Assembly: GCF_023502325.1 (NCBI RefSeq) | Contig: NZ_JAMFLZ010000009.1 | Location: 1 to 64,000 of the forward strand | Direction of reading: 5' to 3' | Source: Wocania_A spongiicola | GTDB taxonomy: Bacteria; Bacteroidota; Bacteroidia; Flavobacteriales; Flavobacteriaceae | DNA: 64,000 bases | Shown here: in pieces, positions 9,898 through 18,962 of the stretch | Position numbering within the stretch: position 1 is the stretch's first letter | How the letters are laid out: each line of letters starts with the position of its first letter | The notes under the pieces: model-generated | The model's input: only the letters and a program-made list of their open reading frames with translations | Told to the model about the DNA's origin: nothing | Database searches by the model: none | Translations under genes and position numbers: made by a program

Positions 9898-11266
9898 ATT
9901 TTATATGATTAATTAATTCTTGAAGCGATAATTTAAATTGCTCGCCAGAATTCATGTTCTTTAAAGTAAAAGTATTTGACTTCATTTCTTCATCACCTAC
10001 CAAAACCACAAACGGAATCTCACGCTTATTAGCATGATTCATTTGTTTTTTCATTTTAGCAGCATCAGGATACAATTCGGCATTAATACCTTGTAAACGC
10101 AATTGCTTAATAGCTTTTAAACTAAATAAAGCCTCATCATCTCCAAAGTTGATAAATAAAACTTCTATATTTTTGGTTACCGTTTCTGGGAATAAACCTA
10201 GCTCCTCTATAACCAAATAAATTCTATCTAAACCAAAACTTATACCAACTCCACTAATATTCTTCATCCCAAAAATGCCAGTTAAATCGTCATAACGACC
10301 GCCGCCACCAATAGAACCCATTTTCACTTTTTCGGGAGCCGAAACTTCAAAAATAGCACCTGTATAATAGTTTAGTCCGCGTGCTAAAGTTACATCAAGC
10401 TGTAAAGCCGCTGTTTGCAAACCAAGTTCTTTTATCGCCTTATTAATAAATGCTAATTCTTCAATCCCTTTTTTACCTTCTTCAGAAGCATTAAGAATAC
10501 TTTCTAAACTATGTATTTGAGATTCAAAAGAACCAGAAAGCGTAAACAGTGGTTGCAATTTAGAAATGCCCTCCTCAGAAATACCTTTGCCTAACATCTC
10601 TTCTTTTACCTTCTCTTCTCCTATTTTATCTAATTTATCAAGAGCGACCGTGAAATCAATTAACTTATCACTAGCACCAATAACTTCGGCAATTCCAGAA
10701 AGTATTTTTCTATTGTTAATTTTAATTGTAATACCTCCTAATTTAAGTGCTGTAAAAACAGCATCATAAAGCTGAATAAACTCCACTTCTTGCCAAAGGC
10801 TTTTACTTCCAACTACATCGGCATCACATTGAAAAAACTCTCTAAAACGCCCTTTTTGCGGTCTATCTGCACGCCAAACGGGTTGAATTTGGTATCGCTT
10901 AAACGGAAATTCAATCTCGTTTTGGTGTTGTACAACATAACGAGCGAAAGGCACAGTTAAGTCGTAACGGAGTGCTTTTTCAGAAATTGATGATGTTAGT
11001 TTATTTGAGTCTTTTTCAGAATAAGCTTTCTCATTAGCTTTTGCTAAATAATCTCCAGAATTTAAAATTTTAAAAATCAACCGATCCCCTTCTTCACCAT
11101 ATTTCCCCATTAGCGTATCAGAGTTTTCAAAGCTTGGAGTTTCAATAGGCTGAAATCCATAAGTTTCAAAAGCCCCACGAATGGTATCAAAAATATAATT
11201 ACGTTTTGCTACTTGCTCTGGATTAAAATCTCTGGTGCCTTTTGGAATACTTGGTTTTTGAGCCAT
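9896..11266 (-). CDS. hisS: Histidine--tRNA ligase
   Basis: Class II aminoacyl-tRNA synthetase that charges tRNA-His with histidine in the cytoplasm. The 456-residue length is normal. Seen: N-terminal KGTRDFNP, motif 2 region with YQIQPVWRADRPQKGRFREF (about 122-142), the histidine-specific ARGLNYYTG (about residue 295), GGGGRYDDL (about 318), and GISFGLDR motif 3. A C-terminal anticodon-binding domain ends the protein. The ATG at 11266 gives the expected N terminus. It lies downstream of the ribosomal gene cluster but is separated from it by 180 bases with hairpins. Confidence 0.97.
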   Translation of the reverse strand: MAQKPSIPKGTRDFNPEQVAKRNYIFDTIRGAFETYGFQPIETPSFENSDTLMGKYGEEGDRLIFKILNSGDYLAKANEKAYSEKDSNKLTSSISEKALRYDLTVPFARYVVQHQNEIEFPFKRYQIQPVWRADRPQKGRFREFFQCDADVVGSKSLWQEVEFIQLYDAVFTALKLGGITIKINNRKILSGIAEVIGASDKLIDFTVALDKLDKIGEEKVKEEMLGKGISEEGISKLQPLFTLSGSFESQIHSLESILNASEEGKKGIEELAFINKAIKELGLQTAALQLDVTLARGLNYYTGAIFEVSAPEKVKMGSIGGGGRYDDLTGIFGMKNISGVGISFGLDRIYLVIEELGLFPETVTKNIEVLFINFGDDEALFSLKAIKQLRLQGINAELYPDAAKMKKQMNHANKREIPFVVLVGDEEMKSNTFTLKNMNSGEQFKLSLQELINHIK

Positions 11267-11324
11267 ATTTACTACCTACAAAAGCAGGTATCTCTTTAAA
11301 ATTATTAAACACTTTTTCATGTGG

Positions 11325-11431
11325 ATTCCGCATCAAATACGGAATGACAAAACAACGATTAAAACATTGTTTGAACAAAAATAATTAATGAAAACGTCAT
11401 TACGAGCTTTTTTATAAAAAAAGCTTGTAAT
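11325..11431. repeat. REP-like imperfect palindromes upstream of hisS
   Basis: Two small palindromes lie in the 180-base gap: ATTCCG/CGGAAT (11325-11330 with 11340-11345) and a longer imperfect one with arms 11399-11413 and 11416-11431 (ATTACGAGCTTTTTT against AAAAAAAGCTTGTAAT). The words GGAATGAC and CGTCATTACGAG resemble dispersed intergenic repeats common in Bacteroidota genomes. The second hairpin could also act as a terminator for the upstream gene. Confidence 0.4.
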
Positions 11432-11446
11432 CTCTTAAATTCAAAT

Positions 11447-11914
11447 TTAATTTATAAGCTTATCAAAATACCTATATAAATCGCCCTTTGTAATTACGGC
11501 ACCTTGTTCAATCATTTTAAATTTGTCCAAGTTTTTATCCTCAGTATATTCCTTATCGGCTTGTAAAAATTCAACATTTTCATCCATTAAATTTTCACGT
11601 AACCAATCATAACCTTCTTGAGTTGTAATGTCTTTATCATTCTTAACATTAACAACAATAGCATGCATATTATCCACATCCAAGTGAAATAAGTACATAT
11701 GTTGTGGTGAAAAATGCTCTAAGTATTCAGCTTTATTTAAAGCGCCTTCCCAAATTAAATCGCTAAAAACATCTAGCTCTGTTTCTGCAAGTTCTGGCTT
11801 GTTTACTTTTAGGTTTTCCCACTCATCAGCAGTAACAGATTGCGTAGCCAAAAAATTTATAAACTCTTGGTGTAACTCTTCAAATTGTTCTTTTGTAAGT
11901 CTTGAGTACTTCAT
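11447..11914 (-). CDS. Conserved hypothetical protein, DUF6495-like
   Basis: A 155-residue acidic soluble protein with no signal peptide or membrane segment. I take it to be the uncharacterised Bacteroidota family DUF6495, from memory only. Seen: N-terminal YSRLTKEQFEELHQEFINF, a central DLIWEGALNKAEYLEHFSPQ stretch, and a C-terminal GDLYRYFDKL. The frame is open to a TTG at 11941, but that lies against the T tract of the rplI terminator, so the ATG at 11914 is the sensible start. Neighbours are translation genes (rplI upstream, hisS downstream), but no function can be inferred from this alone. Confidence 0.7.
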   Translation of the reverse strand: MKYSRLTKEQFEELHQEFINFLATQSVTADEWENLKVNKPELAETELDVFSDLIWEGALNKAEYLEHFSPQHMYLFHLDVDNMHAIVVNVKNDKDITTQEGYDWLRENLMDENVEFLQADKEYTEDKNLDKFKMIEQGAVITKGDLYRYFDKLIN

Positions 11915-11942
11915 TCTATTAATTATAAAATTAGTTTTCAAT

Positions 11943-11975
11943 AAAAAAACCGTTTAGAAAGTATCTAAACGGTTT
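11943..11975 (-). terminator. Terminator of the rpsF-rpsR-rplI operon
   Basis: A 12-bp perfect stem (11947-11958 with 11964-11975) followed on the minus strand by seven T. It lies 22 bases after the rplI stop codon. Confidence 0.85.
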
Positions 11976-11997
11976 AGTCAATATTTATAATTTGAAA

Positions 11998-12444
11998 TTA
12001 TTTTGCTTGTGCAATAACTTCAAAATCTAAATCAACAGATACTTCTCTGTGTAAACGTACTACAGCAGTATATTTACCTAGTCTTTTTACCGTAGTTACA
12101 GTAATAAACTTTTTATCAATTGATTGTCCTTCTTTTTCTAAAGCAGTAGCAACATCGATGTTATTTACAGATCCAAATAATTTATCGCCTGTACCTACTT
12201 TAGCTGGTATTTTAATTTCTAAAGCTTTTAGTGCTTCAGCAATTTTATTAGCATCATCAACTATTTTCTTTTCTTTAAAAGCTCTTTGCTTTAAGTTTTC
12301 TGCCAATACTTTTTTAGCAGAAACTGTAGCTAAAATAGCTTGCTTTTGAGGAATTAAAAAATTTCTACCATAACCGTTCTTAACTGTTACAATATCGTCT
12401 TTAAATCCTAAATTCTCAACGTCTTGTTTTAATATAAGTTCCAT
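11998..12444 (-). CDS. rplI: 50S ribosomal protein L9
   Basis: Structural protein of the large subunit that binds 23S rRNA. The 148-residue length is typical. The N-terminal domain shows the family signature: MELILKQDVENLGFKDD and GYGRNFLIPQ. A helix linker and the C-terminal domain (VRLHREVSVDLDFEVI) follow. Third gene of rpsF-rpsR-rplI, 13 bases after rpsR, and followed by a strong terminator. Confidence 0.97.
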   Translation of the reverse strand: MELILKQDVENLGFKDDIVTVKNGYGRNFLIPQKQAILATVSAKKVLAENLKQRAFKEKKIVDDANKIAEALKALEIKIPAKVGTGDKLFGSVNNIDVATALEKEGQSIDKKFITVTTVKRLGKYTAVVRLHREVSVDLDFEVIAQAK

Positions 12445-12457
12445 TGTTATTGGTATT

Positions 12458-12754
12458 TTATTTTAATAAATCAGCTACGTAAGGCATCAATGCTAAGTGA
12501 CGTGCTCTTTTTACAGCCACGGCTACCTTTCTTTGATACTTTAAAGATGTTCCTGTTAAACGTCTTGGTAAAATTTTACCTTGCTCGTTTATAAATCGCA
12601 TTAAAAAATCTGGATCTTTATAATCAACATACTTGATTCCAGACTTTTGAAACATACAATATTTCTTAGTCTTGTTTGTATCGATATTAAGAGGAGTTAA
12701 ATATCTAATTTCTCCGTCTTTTTTTCCTTTAGATTGTTGTTCTATTGATGACAT
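12458..12754 (-). CDS. rpsR: 30S ribosomal protein S18
   Basis: Small-subunit protein that pairs with S6 on the platform. The 98-residue length is long for the family because of a charged N-terminal extension, as is usual in Bacteroidota. Seen: a YKDPDFLMRFINEQGKILPR core and LTGTSLKYQRKVAVAVKRAR near the C terminus. It starts 2 bases after the rpsF stop codon, so translation is probably coupled. Confidence 0.96.
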   Translation of the reverse strand: MSSIEQQSKGKKDGEIRYLTPLNIDTNKTKKYCMFQKSGIKYVDYKDPDFLMRFINEQGKILPRRLTGTSLKYQRKVAVAVKRARHLALMPYVADLLK

Positions 12755-12756
12755 AA

Positions 12757-13095
12757 TTAAGCTTTTACTTTAAGTTTATCTCTTCTTCTCTCTGCCCAAG
12801 ACACAGCGTGTTTATCTAATGCTACAGTTAAGTAACGCATAAAACGCTCGTCACGCTTAAACTCTACTTCTAAAGGGTTAATTACTTCTCCAGCAACTTG
12901 GTACTCAAATAAGTGGTAAAATCCACTTTTTTTGTTTTGTATTGGATAAGCTAACTTTTTTAGCCCCCAATCTTCTTTTGATACCATCTTAGCTCCGTTA
13001 GAAACAAGAAAATCTTCGTATTTCTTTACTGTTTCCTTTATCTGATCTTCAGATAAAACGGGATTTAAGATGAAAACAGTTTCGTAATGATTCAT
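12757..13095 (-). CDS. rpsF: 30S ribosomal protein S6
   Basis: Small-subunit protein that dimerises with S18. It has 112 residues: N-terminal MNHYETVFILNPVLSEDQ, a central GLKKLAYPIQNKKSGFYHLF strand-turn-strand signature, and a basic C-terminal tail. First gene of the rpsF-rpsR-rplI operon, with a consensus promoter 32 bases upstream. Confidence 0.96.
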   Translation of the reverse strand: MNHYETVFILNPVLSEDQIKETVKKYEDFLVSNGAKMVSKEDWGLKKLAYPIQNKKSGFYHLFEYQVAGEVINPLEVEFKRDERFMRYLTVALDKHAVSWAERRRDKLKVKA

Positions 13096-13126
13096 AAAAA
13101 TCGTTTTTATTGTTAAAAATTGGGTG

Positions 13127-13157
13127 CAAAAATAAATAATTTCCTTATATTACACAA
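13127..13157 (-). promoter_or_regulatory. Promoter of the rpsF operon
   Basis: On the minus strand TTG (13157-13155), a 20-base spacer and TATTTTTG (13134-13127). Both boxes match the Bacteroidota housekeeping promoter and the spacer is optimal. The start codon at 13095 gives a short leader of about 25 bases. Confidence 0.75.
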
Positions 13158-13264
13158 CTATATTCTTCCTATTTTTTTGACAAAAAACATGGTTTTAAAA
13201 TTGTTAAGATTTATTGTTTTTGAAATGTTAAAATTATGTTAAAATGAGCGTTTTAACGATGTTT

Positions 13265-13296
13265 TTTGGTTTTTAACCGAATTTTTTGTACTATTG
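13265..13296 (+). promoter_or_regulatory. Candidate promoter of the LytTR regulator gene
   Basis: TTTG at 13265-13268, a 20-base spacer and TACTATTG at 13289-13296 (one mismatch to TAnnTTTG). The start codon is 33 bases downstream. It diverges from the rpsF promoter in the same 233-base gap. Confidence 0.4.
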
Positions 13297-13328
13297 TCGA
13301 TATCTTAACCGAAATAATATAAAATGTT

Positions 13329-14024
13329 ATGACTTTAAACTGTGTAGTAGTAGACGATTCAGCAATACAACGTCTCTCTATAGTTAAGTTAGTCGAGAAT
13401 CACCCATCTCTTAACTTAATTGCAGAGTACAGTAGTGCTTTAGAAACTAAAAATGGTTTAAATACGCATCAAGTAGATTTAATTTTCCTTGACATTGAAA
13501 TGCCAGTGTTAAATGGATTTGAACTTTTAGACGTATTAAACAACAAACCCCAAATTATTTTTGTAACCGGTAAAACCGAATATGCTTTTAAAGCTTTTAA
13601 TTACGATGCAACCGATTACTTACACAAACCAATTACCAGAGAACGCTTTAACACATCTGTAGATAAAGCCTTAGAGCAACATAAGTTGACTTTAGATTTT
13701 AATGAAGAAGATGGCGAGCACATTTTTGTAAAAAGTAACCTTAAAAAGCGTAAAGTTTATATTAAGGACATTAAATGGATTGAAGCTCTTGGTGATTACG
13801 TAAAACTAGTTACAGAAGAAACTAGCTTAGTAGTATTATCTACTATGAAATCTTTTGAAAAAGAATTACCGGAAAATAAATTTTTAAGAATTCACAAATC
13901 TTATATTGTTAATCTTGATAAAATAGATAGATTTAACAGTAAAAATGTTGAAGTTGGTGCTTACGAGATTCCTTTAAGTAGAAATAAGAAGACACAACTT
14001 GTTGACGCTTTAAATAATATTTAA
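13329..14024 (+). CDS. LytTR-family response regulator
   Basis: A 231-residue two-component response regulator. The receiver domain (about 1-120) has the acidic pair DD at 9-10, the phospho-acceptor Asp55 in LIFLDIEMP, and a conserved Lys in LHKPI. The C-terminal LytTR DNA-binding domain (about 134-231) shows FVKSNLKKRKV, IKWIEALGDYVKLV and FLRIHKSYIVNLDKI. LytTR regulators bind paired short direct repeats. No histidine kinase gene is adjacent, so the cognate LytS/YehU-type kinase must be elsewhere. Its target is not visible, though the repeat at 714-743 would be worth testing. Confidence 0.93.
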   Translation: MTLNCVVVDDSAIQRLSIVKLVENHPSLNLIAEYSSALETKNGLNTHQVDLIFLDIEMPVLNGFELLDVLNNKPQIIFVTGKTEYAFKAFNYDATDYLHKPITRERFNTSVDKALEQHKLTLDFNEEDGEHIFVKSNLKKRKVYIKDIKWIEALGDYVKLVTEETSLVVLSTMKSFEKELPENKFLRIHKSYIVNLDKIDRFNSKNVEVGAYEIPLSRNKKTQLVDALNNI

Positions 14025-14050
14025 AAGCTTAGTTAAAAAACAATACTAAA

Positions 14051-16501
14051 TTAAAAGTTATCGACATTTAAAATTACTTTAACCGACCGAAAATCTTTAA
14101 TACTAAAGAAGCTGTTATTTATCTTAATAATGGCTTCTTTTGTTTTTAATAAACTTTGTTGCTTAGGTATTTTAACTAAAATATTTTTGTGAAACTGGTT
14201 TCTAATTCTGGCAATTGGTGGCGATTCTGGCCCTAAAACATTATCAGCAAAAATTTGCCTTAAAGATTTAGCTAACCAAATTGATGCTACATCTACCCTA
14301 TTATAATCTTTATGCTTTAAAGTAATTTTAATTTGCTTATAAACTGGCGGATATTTATAATTATATCTGTCGTCCATTTGCTCATTAAACATTTCAATAT
14401 AACTATTGGTAGAAACCTGCTGTAAAATATTATGATGCGGATTATAGGTTTGAATTAAAACCTTACCTCTTTCATCCGTTCTCCCTGCTCTACCCGATAC
14501 CTGTAACATTAACTGAAAACTACGCTCGTGCGCTCTAAAATCTGGAAAATTCAACATATTATCAGCATTCATAATACCTACAAGCCTCACATTTCTAAAA
14601 TCTAGCCCTTTGGTTAGCATTTGTGTGCCTACTAAAATATCTATTTGTTGTTGTTCTAATGCTGTAATTATCTTTTCATAACCATATTTACCTCGAGTTG
14701 TATCTAAATCCATTCTCGCCACTTTATAATCTGGAAAGAGTTGTTTCACTTCTTCTTCAATTTGCTCGGTTCCAAAACCCTTATTATCTATATCTTGGCT
14801 ACCGCATGCCATGCAATCTTGTAACATCGCCATAACATAACCACAATAATGACAACGCAATTGATTACGGTATTGATGATAGGTTAAACTCACATCACAA
14901 TTTGGACATTGAGGTGAATGTCCACAAGTTTTACATTCTACTATAGGTGAAAATCCACGGCGATTTTGAAACAATATAACTTGTTGTCCCGCTTTCAAAG
15001 TTTCAGATATTTCTTCAATCAATCGATCGCTAAAATGCCCTTTCATACGTTTCTTCTTTAGTTTTTCTTGAATATCCACCAACTCAATTTCTGGCATCAT
15101 CACATCGTTGTAACGTTGCATTAATTCAACTAAACCGTACTTATTTTGTTTCGCATTAAAATAGCTTTCTAAACTTGGTGTGGCTGATCCTAATAACACC
15201 TTTGCGCTATGCATATTTCCTAATACAATAGCCGTATCTCGTGCATGATAACGTGGAGCTGGGTCAAATTGCTTAAACGACTGCTCGTGCTCTTCATCAA
15301 CAACTATTAGTTCTAAATTGCTAAACGGTAAAAATATTGATGATCGCGCTCCTAAAACAATTTGAGCTTTCGCGGAATTTTTCAAAACGTTATTCCAAAC
15401 CTCAACACGTTCGTGTGCAGAATATTTAGAATGAAAAATAGCCACTTGCTTGCCAAAATAGTTCTGTAAACGGGTTACTAGCTGTGTAGTTAATGCAATT
15501 TCTGGTAATAAATACAATACCTGTTTCCCATTGTTAATAGCATCTTCAATAAGTTTTACATAAACTTCAGTTTTTCCAGATGATGTAACTCCGTGAAGCA
15601 GTGTTACAGCATGTGTTTCAAAAGATGCTTTTATATCACTTAAAGCGGATTTTTGATAACTATTAAGGTTTTTAGAATCCTCATTATCATCTCCAGAATA
15701 TTGAACACGGTCCGTTTGAATATGATATTCTTCAAAAACACCTTTATCAATTAAGGTTTTTATTATAGATACTGAAGCATTGCTTTCTTCTGATAAATCT
15801 GAAACTTTTATAGGTTTCTTTGTTTTGGCAGAAATAGAAAATAGGGTTAAAACAACATCTCGCTGTTTAGGAGCTCGACTTAAATCATCTAATAATTTTT
15901 GTAATGCGGTTTCAGAAGAAAAATTAGCATGTAGTTTAACATAACGTACTAATTTAGGCTTATACTTTTCGTAAACTTCTTCTTCAACTGTAATGGCTTC
16001 TTTTTCAATCAACCTTTTAATTACTGGCAATACATTTTTTTTATCTAAAATATTAGAAACATCGTGGATTTTTAACGATGATTGATGATGTAAAGCTTCA
16101 TAAACCAAAAACTCATCATCTTTTAAAATAGATTCATCGATAGTTTGTTTGTTTTTTGTTATTACCGTTTCGCTTTCTAAAATAAAAGCACTTGGTAAAG
16201 CAGCACGCATCACATCACCTAATGTGCACATATAGTAACTTGCAATCCATTGCCACAATTGCAATTGCTTTTCATTTACAATTGGTGCGTCATCCAAAAT
16301 TTGATGGATTTCTTTGGCTTCATAAACAGTTGGTGCTTCGTTATGAATTTTAGAAACAATTCCTGTATATATTTTTGATTTTCCAAAAGGCACAGAAACT
16401 CGCATTCCAACACTTAAAAACCCAGCTTCAGAAGCTGTTATACTATATGTAAATAGTTTTGGAAGCGGAATTGGAATAATAACATCAATAAAGTGTTGCA
16501 T
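14051..16501 (-). CDS. priA: Primosomal protein N' (replication restart helicase PriA)
   Basis: DNA helicase that recognises stalled forks and reloads the replisome. At 816 residues it is full length. Seen: an N-terminal DNA-binding domain (FIDVIIPIPLPKLFTYSI), Walker A GVTSSGKTE (about 307), a DEEH Walker B (about 402), a zinc-binding insertion with paired cysteines (CKTCGHSPQCPNC and RCHYCGY, about 520-560), and helicase motifs with VSGRAGRTDERGKV. It starts 3 bases after yihY, so nadC, yihY and priA form a likely operon. Confidence 0.96.
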   Translation of the reverse strand: MQHFIDVIIPIPLPKLFTYSITASEAGFLSVGMRVSVPFGKSKIYTGIVSKIHNEAPTVYEAKEIHQILDDAPIVNEKQLQLWQWIASYYMCTLGDVMRAALPSAFILESETVITKNKQTIDESILKDDEFLVYEALHHQSSLKIHDVSNILDKKNVLPVIKRLIEKEAITVEEEVYEKYKPKLVRYVKLHANFSSETALQKLLDDLSRAPKQRDVVLTLFSISAKTKKPIKVSDLSEESNASVSIIKTLIDKGVFEEYHIQTDRVQYSGDDNEDSKNLNSYQKSALSDIKASFETHAVTLLHGVTSSGKTEVYVKLIEDAINNGKQVLYLLPEIALTTQLVTRLQNYFGKQVAIFHSKYSAHERVEVWNNVLKNSAKAQIVLGARSSIFLPFSNLELIVVDEEHEQSFKQFDPAPRYHARDTAIVLGNMHSAKVLLGSATPSLESYFNAKQNKYGLVELMQRYNDVMMPEIELVDIQEKLKKKRMKGHFSDRLIEEISETLKAGQQVILFQNRRGFSPIVECKTCGHSPQCPNCDVSLTYHQYRNQLRCHYCGYVMAMLQDCMACGSQDIDNKGFGTEQIEEEVKQLFPDYKVARMDLDTTRGKYGYEKIITALEQQQIDILVGTQMLTKGLDFRNVRLVGIMNADNMLNFPDFRAHERSFQLMLQVSGRAGRTDERGKVLIQTYNPHHNILQQVSTNSYIEMFNEQMDDRYNYKYPPVYKQIKITLKHKDYNRVDVASIWLAKSLRQIFADNVLGPESPPIARIRNQFHKNILVKIPKQQSLLKTKEAIIKINNSFFSIKDFRSVKVILNVDNF

Positions 16502-16504
16502 AAA

Positions 16505-17446
16505 CTAACATCGTTTTCGTAGTTTATTCAAAGATGCATTTAATTCGTAACCTAACAATAAGATATTTGCATTAAGCCACAAATAAAATAATAAAATTAA
16601 AAGTGCACCAATAGATCCGTAAAGCTTATTATACTGTCCAAAATTCTCAATATAAATTCCAAACAAATAAGATGTTAAAATAATAAGTATGGTTGTAAAT
16701 AATGCTCCTATTGAAAAAAATTTAGAATGTCTTCCTTCTTTTGTACCAAAATAGTACAGAGTAGCTGTTGCAATATATACCATGAAAACAAAAAATGCAT
16801 ATTTTGAGAACAATACCCACGCTATTCCTGAATCAGATTCGTCAATAAGCTTTCCACTAATACCTTCATATAAAGGTGTAATGACATAAATTTGAAAATA
16901 ACCAAATACTCCTACCGTAATAATTAACAATAAAGCTAAAATAATGGCAACTCCTAAAGCGTACAACCACTGTTTAAAAACATTACGTGTTAATTGTTCG
17001 TGGTAAGAATGTTCAAATCCCGAAAACACAGCGTTTACACCGTTAGTCATTAATATTATAGATAAAATAAATACAGAAGAAAGCAAACTACCTTGACTAG
17101 TTGTACTTATATTGTTAAAAATATTATCATTAAAAAAATCGGATGTTTGAGGAGGTAAAAAAGAATCTAAAAAAGTTAAAAATTGTTCTTGGAAATTTCC
17201 AAAAGGCAATACTGGTATAATTATTATAACAAACAATAAAAAGGGGAAAATAGCTGTAAAAAAACTAAAAGCAATAGCACTTGCACGCGTCGTCAAAGCA
17301 CCCTCGACGATTCCAACAATATACATTTCTAAAAGATCGTAAACAGAAAGCCCTTCAAATCCTGGTAATTTTATTTGCTTAAAAAAGCGAACCAATATAT
17401 TAATTATTGGAATTTTATCAAGTTTATCTTCAATGGATTCGCTCAC
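16505..17446 (-). CDS. YihY/BrkB family inner-membrane protein
   Basis: A 313-residue polytopic membrane protein with about six hydrophobic segments. The YihY/BrkB signature is visible as ASAIAFSFFTAIFPFLLF (about 58-75), and the family's C-terminal YGSIGALLILLFYLWLNANI is present. The family was once called ribonuclease BN by mistake; its transport function is not settled. It sits 61 bases after nadC and 3 bases before priA. Confidence 0.9.
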   Translation of the reverse strand: MSESIEDKLDKIPIINILVRFFKQIKLPGFEGLSVYDLLEMYIVGIVEGALTTRASAIAFSFFTAIFPFLLFVIIIIPVLPFGNFQEQFLTFLDSFLPPQTSDFFNDNIFNNISTTSQGSLLSSVFILSIILMTNGVNAVFSGFEHSYHEQLTRNVFKQWLYALGVAIILALLLIITVGVFGYFQIYVITPLYEGISGKLIDESDSGIAWVLFSKYAFFVFMVYIATATLYYFGTKEGRHSKFFSIGALFTTILIILTSYLFGIYIENFGQYNKLYGSIGALLILLFYLWLNANILLLGYELNASLNKLRKRC

Positions 17447-17507
17447 ATTTATATAGTTTAGTCGTTTTTTAAGCCATTACCAAATGGGCAATCTCTAAAT
17501 ACCTAGA

Positions 17508-18368
17508 CTAATTTACGGCTTTAAGGCTTAAATCCATATTGTGTACTGAGTGCGTTAAAGCACCGCATGAAATATAATTTACACCACACTCTGCATAATG
17601 CCTTACTGTAGTTTCGTTTATGTTTCCAGATGATTCTGTTAGGCATGTATTACCAATCATTTTTACGGCCTCTCGAGTATCCTCGTAATCAAAGTTATCC
17701 AGCATTATTCTGTAAATACCTTCATTCTTTAAAATTTCCTCTACCTCGGTTAAGTTTCTAGCTTCTACCATAATATCTAAATCCTTCCCAGTTTCATTAA
17801 GATATTCTTTTGTCATTTCTATAGCCTTAGTAATACCTCCAGCAAAATCTATATGATTATCTTTTAGCATAATCATATCGTATAAAGCAAATCTATGATT
17901 TTCACCTCCACCTAACTTTACTGCCCATTTTTCCAAAACTCGAATACCTGGAGTCGTTTTACGTGTATCTAAAATTTTAGTATTTGTTCCTTCTAATAAA
18001 TCTACAAAGGTTTTTGTTTTTGTTGCAATAGCACTCATACGTTGCATGGCATTTAAAACTGTGCGTTCAGCTTTTAAAATAGATTGAGAAGACCCTTCAA
18101 CATACATAACAATATCGCCGTAGGTAACTTTAGTACCATCTTCTATAAGTACATCTAACTTTAAATTTTTATCGACGTAAGCAAATACTTTTTTTGCAAA
18201 ATTAACACCGCCTATAATACCTTTATCCTTTACTAAAAGCTTAGCTTTCCCCCTAGCGTTTTCAGGAATACATGCCAATGAGCTATGATCTCCATCACCT
18301 ACATCTTCCCTTATAGCATTAGAAATTATATACTTTAACTCTGAATCAAATTGGTCTTGTGTAATCAT
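17508..18368 (-). CDS. nadC: Nicotinate-nucleotide pyrophosphorylase (quinolinate phosphoribosyltransferase)
   Basis: Converts quinolinate and PRPP to nicotinate mononucleotide, CO2 and PPi in de novo NAD synthesis. The 286-residue length is normal. Seen: DVGDGDHSS near the N terminus, ERTVLNAMQRMSAIAT (about 102-117), the catalytic signature TRKTTPGIRVLEKWAV (about 135-150), GGGENHRFALYDMIMLKDNH, and C-terminal SSGNI and YISCGALTHSV. First gene of the likely nadC-yihY-priA operon. Other NAD synthesis genes are not nearby. Confidence 0.96.
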   Translation of the reverse strand: MITQDQFDSELKYIISNAIREDVGDGDHSSLACIPENARGKAKLLVKDKGIIGGVNFAKKVFAYVDKNLKLDVLIEDGTKVTYGDIVMYVEGSSQSILKAERTVLNAMQRMSAIATKTKTFVDLLEGTNTKILDTRKTTPGIRVLEKWAVKLGGGENHRFALYDMIMLKDNHIDFAGGITKAIEMTKEYLNETGKDLDIMVEARNLTEVEEILKNEGIYRIMLDNFDYEDTREAVKMIGNTCLTESSGNINETTVRHYAECGVNYISCGALTHSVHNMDLSLKAVN

Positions 18369-18486
18369 GTTTTTAGAATAGTTTGTGCTAAAATAAGAAA
18401 TTGATTTACTATTGTAAAGAAATATTTTAAAACTAATTATTCTATAAAAAGTATTTATTTGCTAGAGTAAACATTAATTTTGCTAC

Positions 18487-18960
18487 ATGACCATAAAACT
18501 ACTCGCCATAGGTAAAACAGATAATAAAGAGCTTCAATCTTTAATTAATGAATACACCAAACGACTCGGGTTTTATATTAAGTTTTCGTTAGATATTATT
18601 CCAGATATTAAAAACTCGAAAAGCTTAAGTGAAATTCAACAAAAGCAAAAAGAAGGCGAGTTAATTCTTGGAAAAGTTAAAAGTACCGATGCTTTGATTT
18701 TATTAGATGAAAATGGAAAGCAATTAGATTCTGTAGACTTTTCTAAATATTTACAAAAACATATGAATTCTGGTATTAAGCAATTGGTTTTTGTTATAGG
18801 TGGCCCTTATGGTTTTTCTGAAGAAGTTTATAAAAAAGCAAATGGGAAAATATCATTATCAAAAATGACATTTTCCCATCAAATGGTACGTCTATTTGTT
18901 GTTGAACAGCTTTATAGAGGTTTTACTATTTTAAGGAATGAGCCTTATCATCACCGTTGA
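18487..18960 (+). CDS. rlmH: 23S rRNA (pseudouridine1915-N3)-methyltransferase RlmH
   Basis: SPOUT-class methyltransferase acting on position 1915 of 23S rRNA in helix 69. The 157-residue length is typical. Seen: MTIKLLAIGKTDNKEL, a LDENGK segment, the SAM-binding knot FVIGGPYGFSEEV (about 103-115), and the invariant end LYRGFTILRNEPYHHR. A TAATTTTG box (18475-18482) ends four bases before the ATG, which suggests a leaderless or nearly leaderless message. Confidence 0.96.
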   Translation: MTIKLLAIGKTDNKELQSLINEYTKRLGFYIKFSLDIIPDIKNSKSLSEIQQKQKEGELILGKVKSTDALILLDENGKQLDSVDFSKYLQKHMNSGIKQLVFVIGGPYGFSEEVYKKANGKISLSKMTFSHQMVRLFVVEQLYRGFTILRNEPYHHR

Positions 18961-18962
18961 TT

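Noticed and set aside
11912..11941. TTG start giving nine extra residues to the DUF6495-like protein
   Set aside because: The TTG abuts the T tract of the rplI terminator; an ATG nine codons later gives the natural start.
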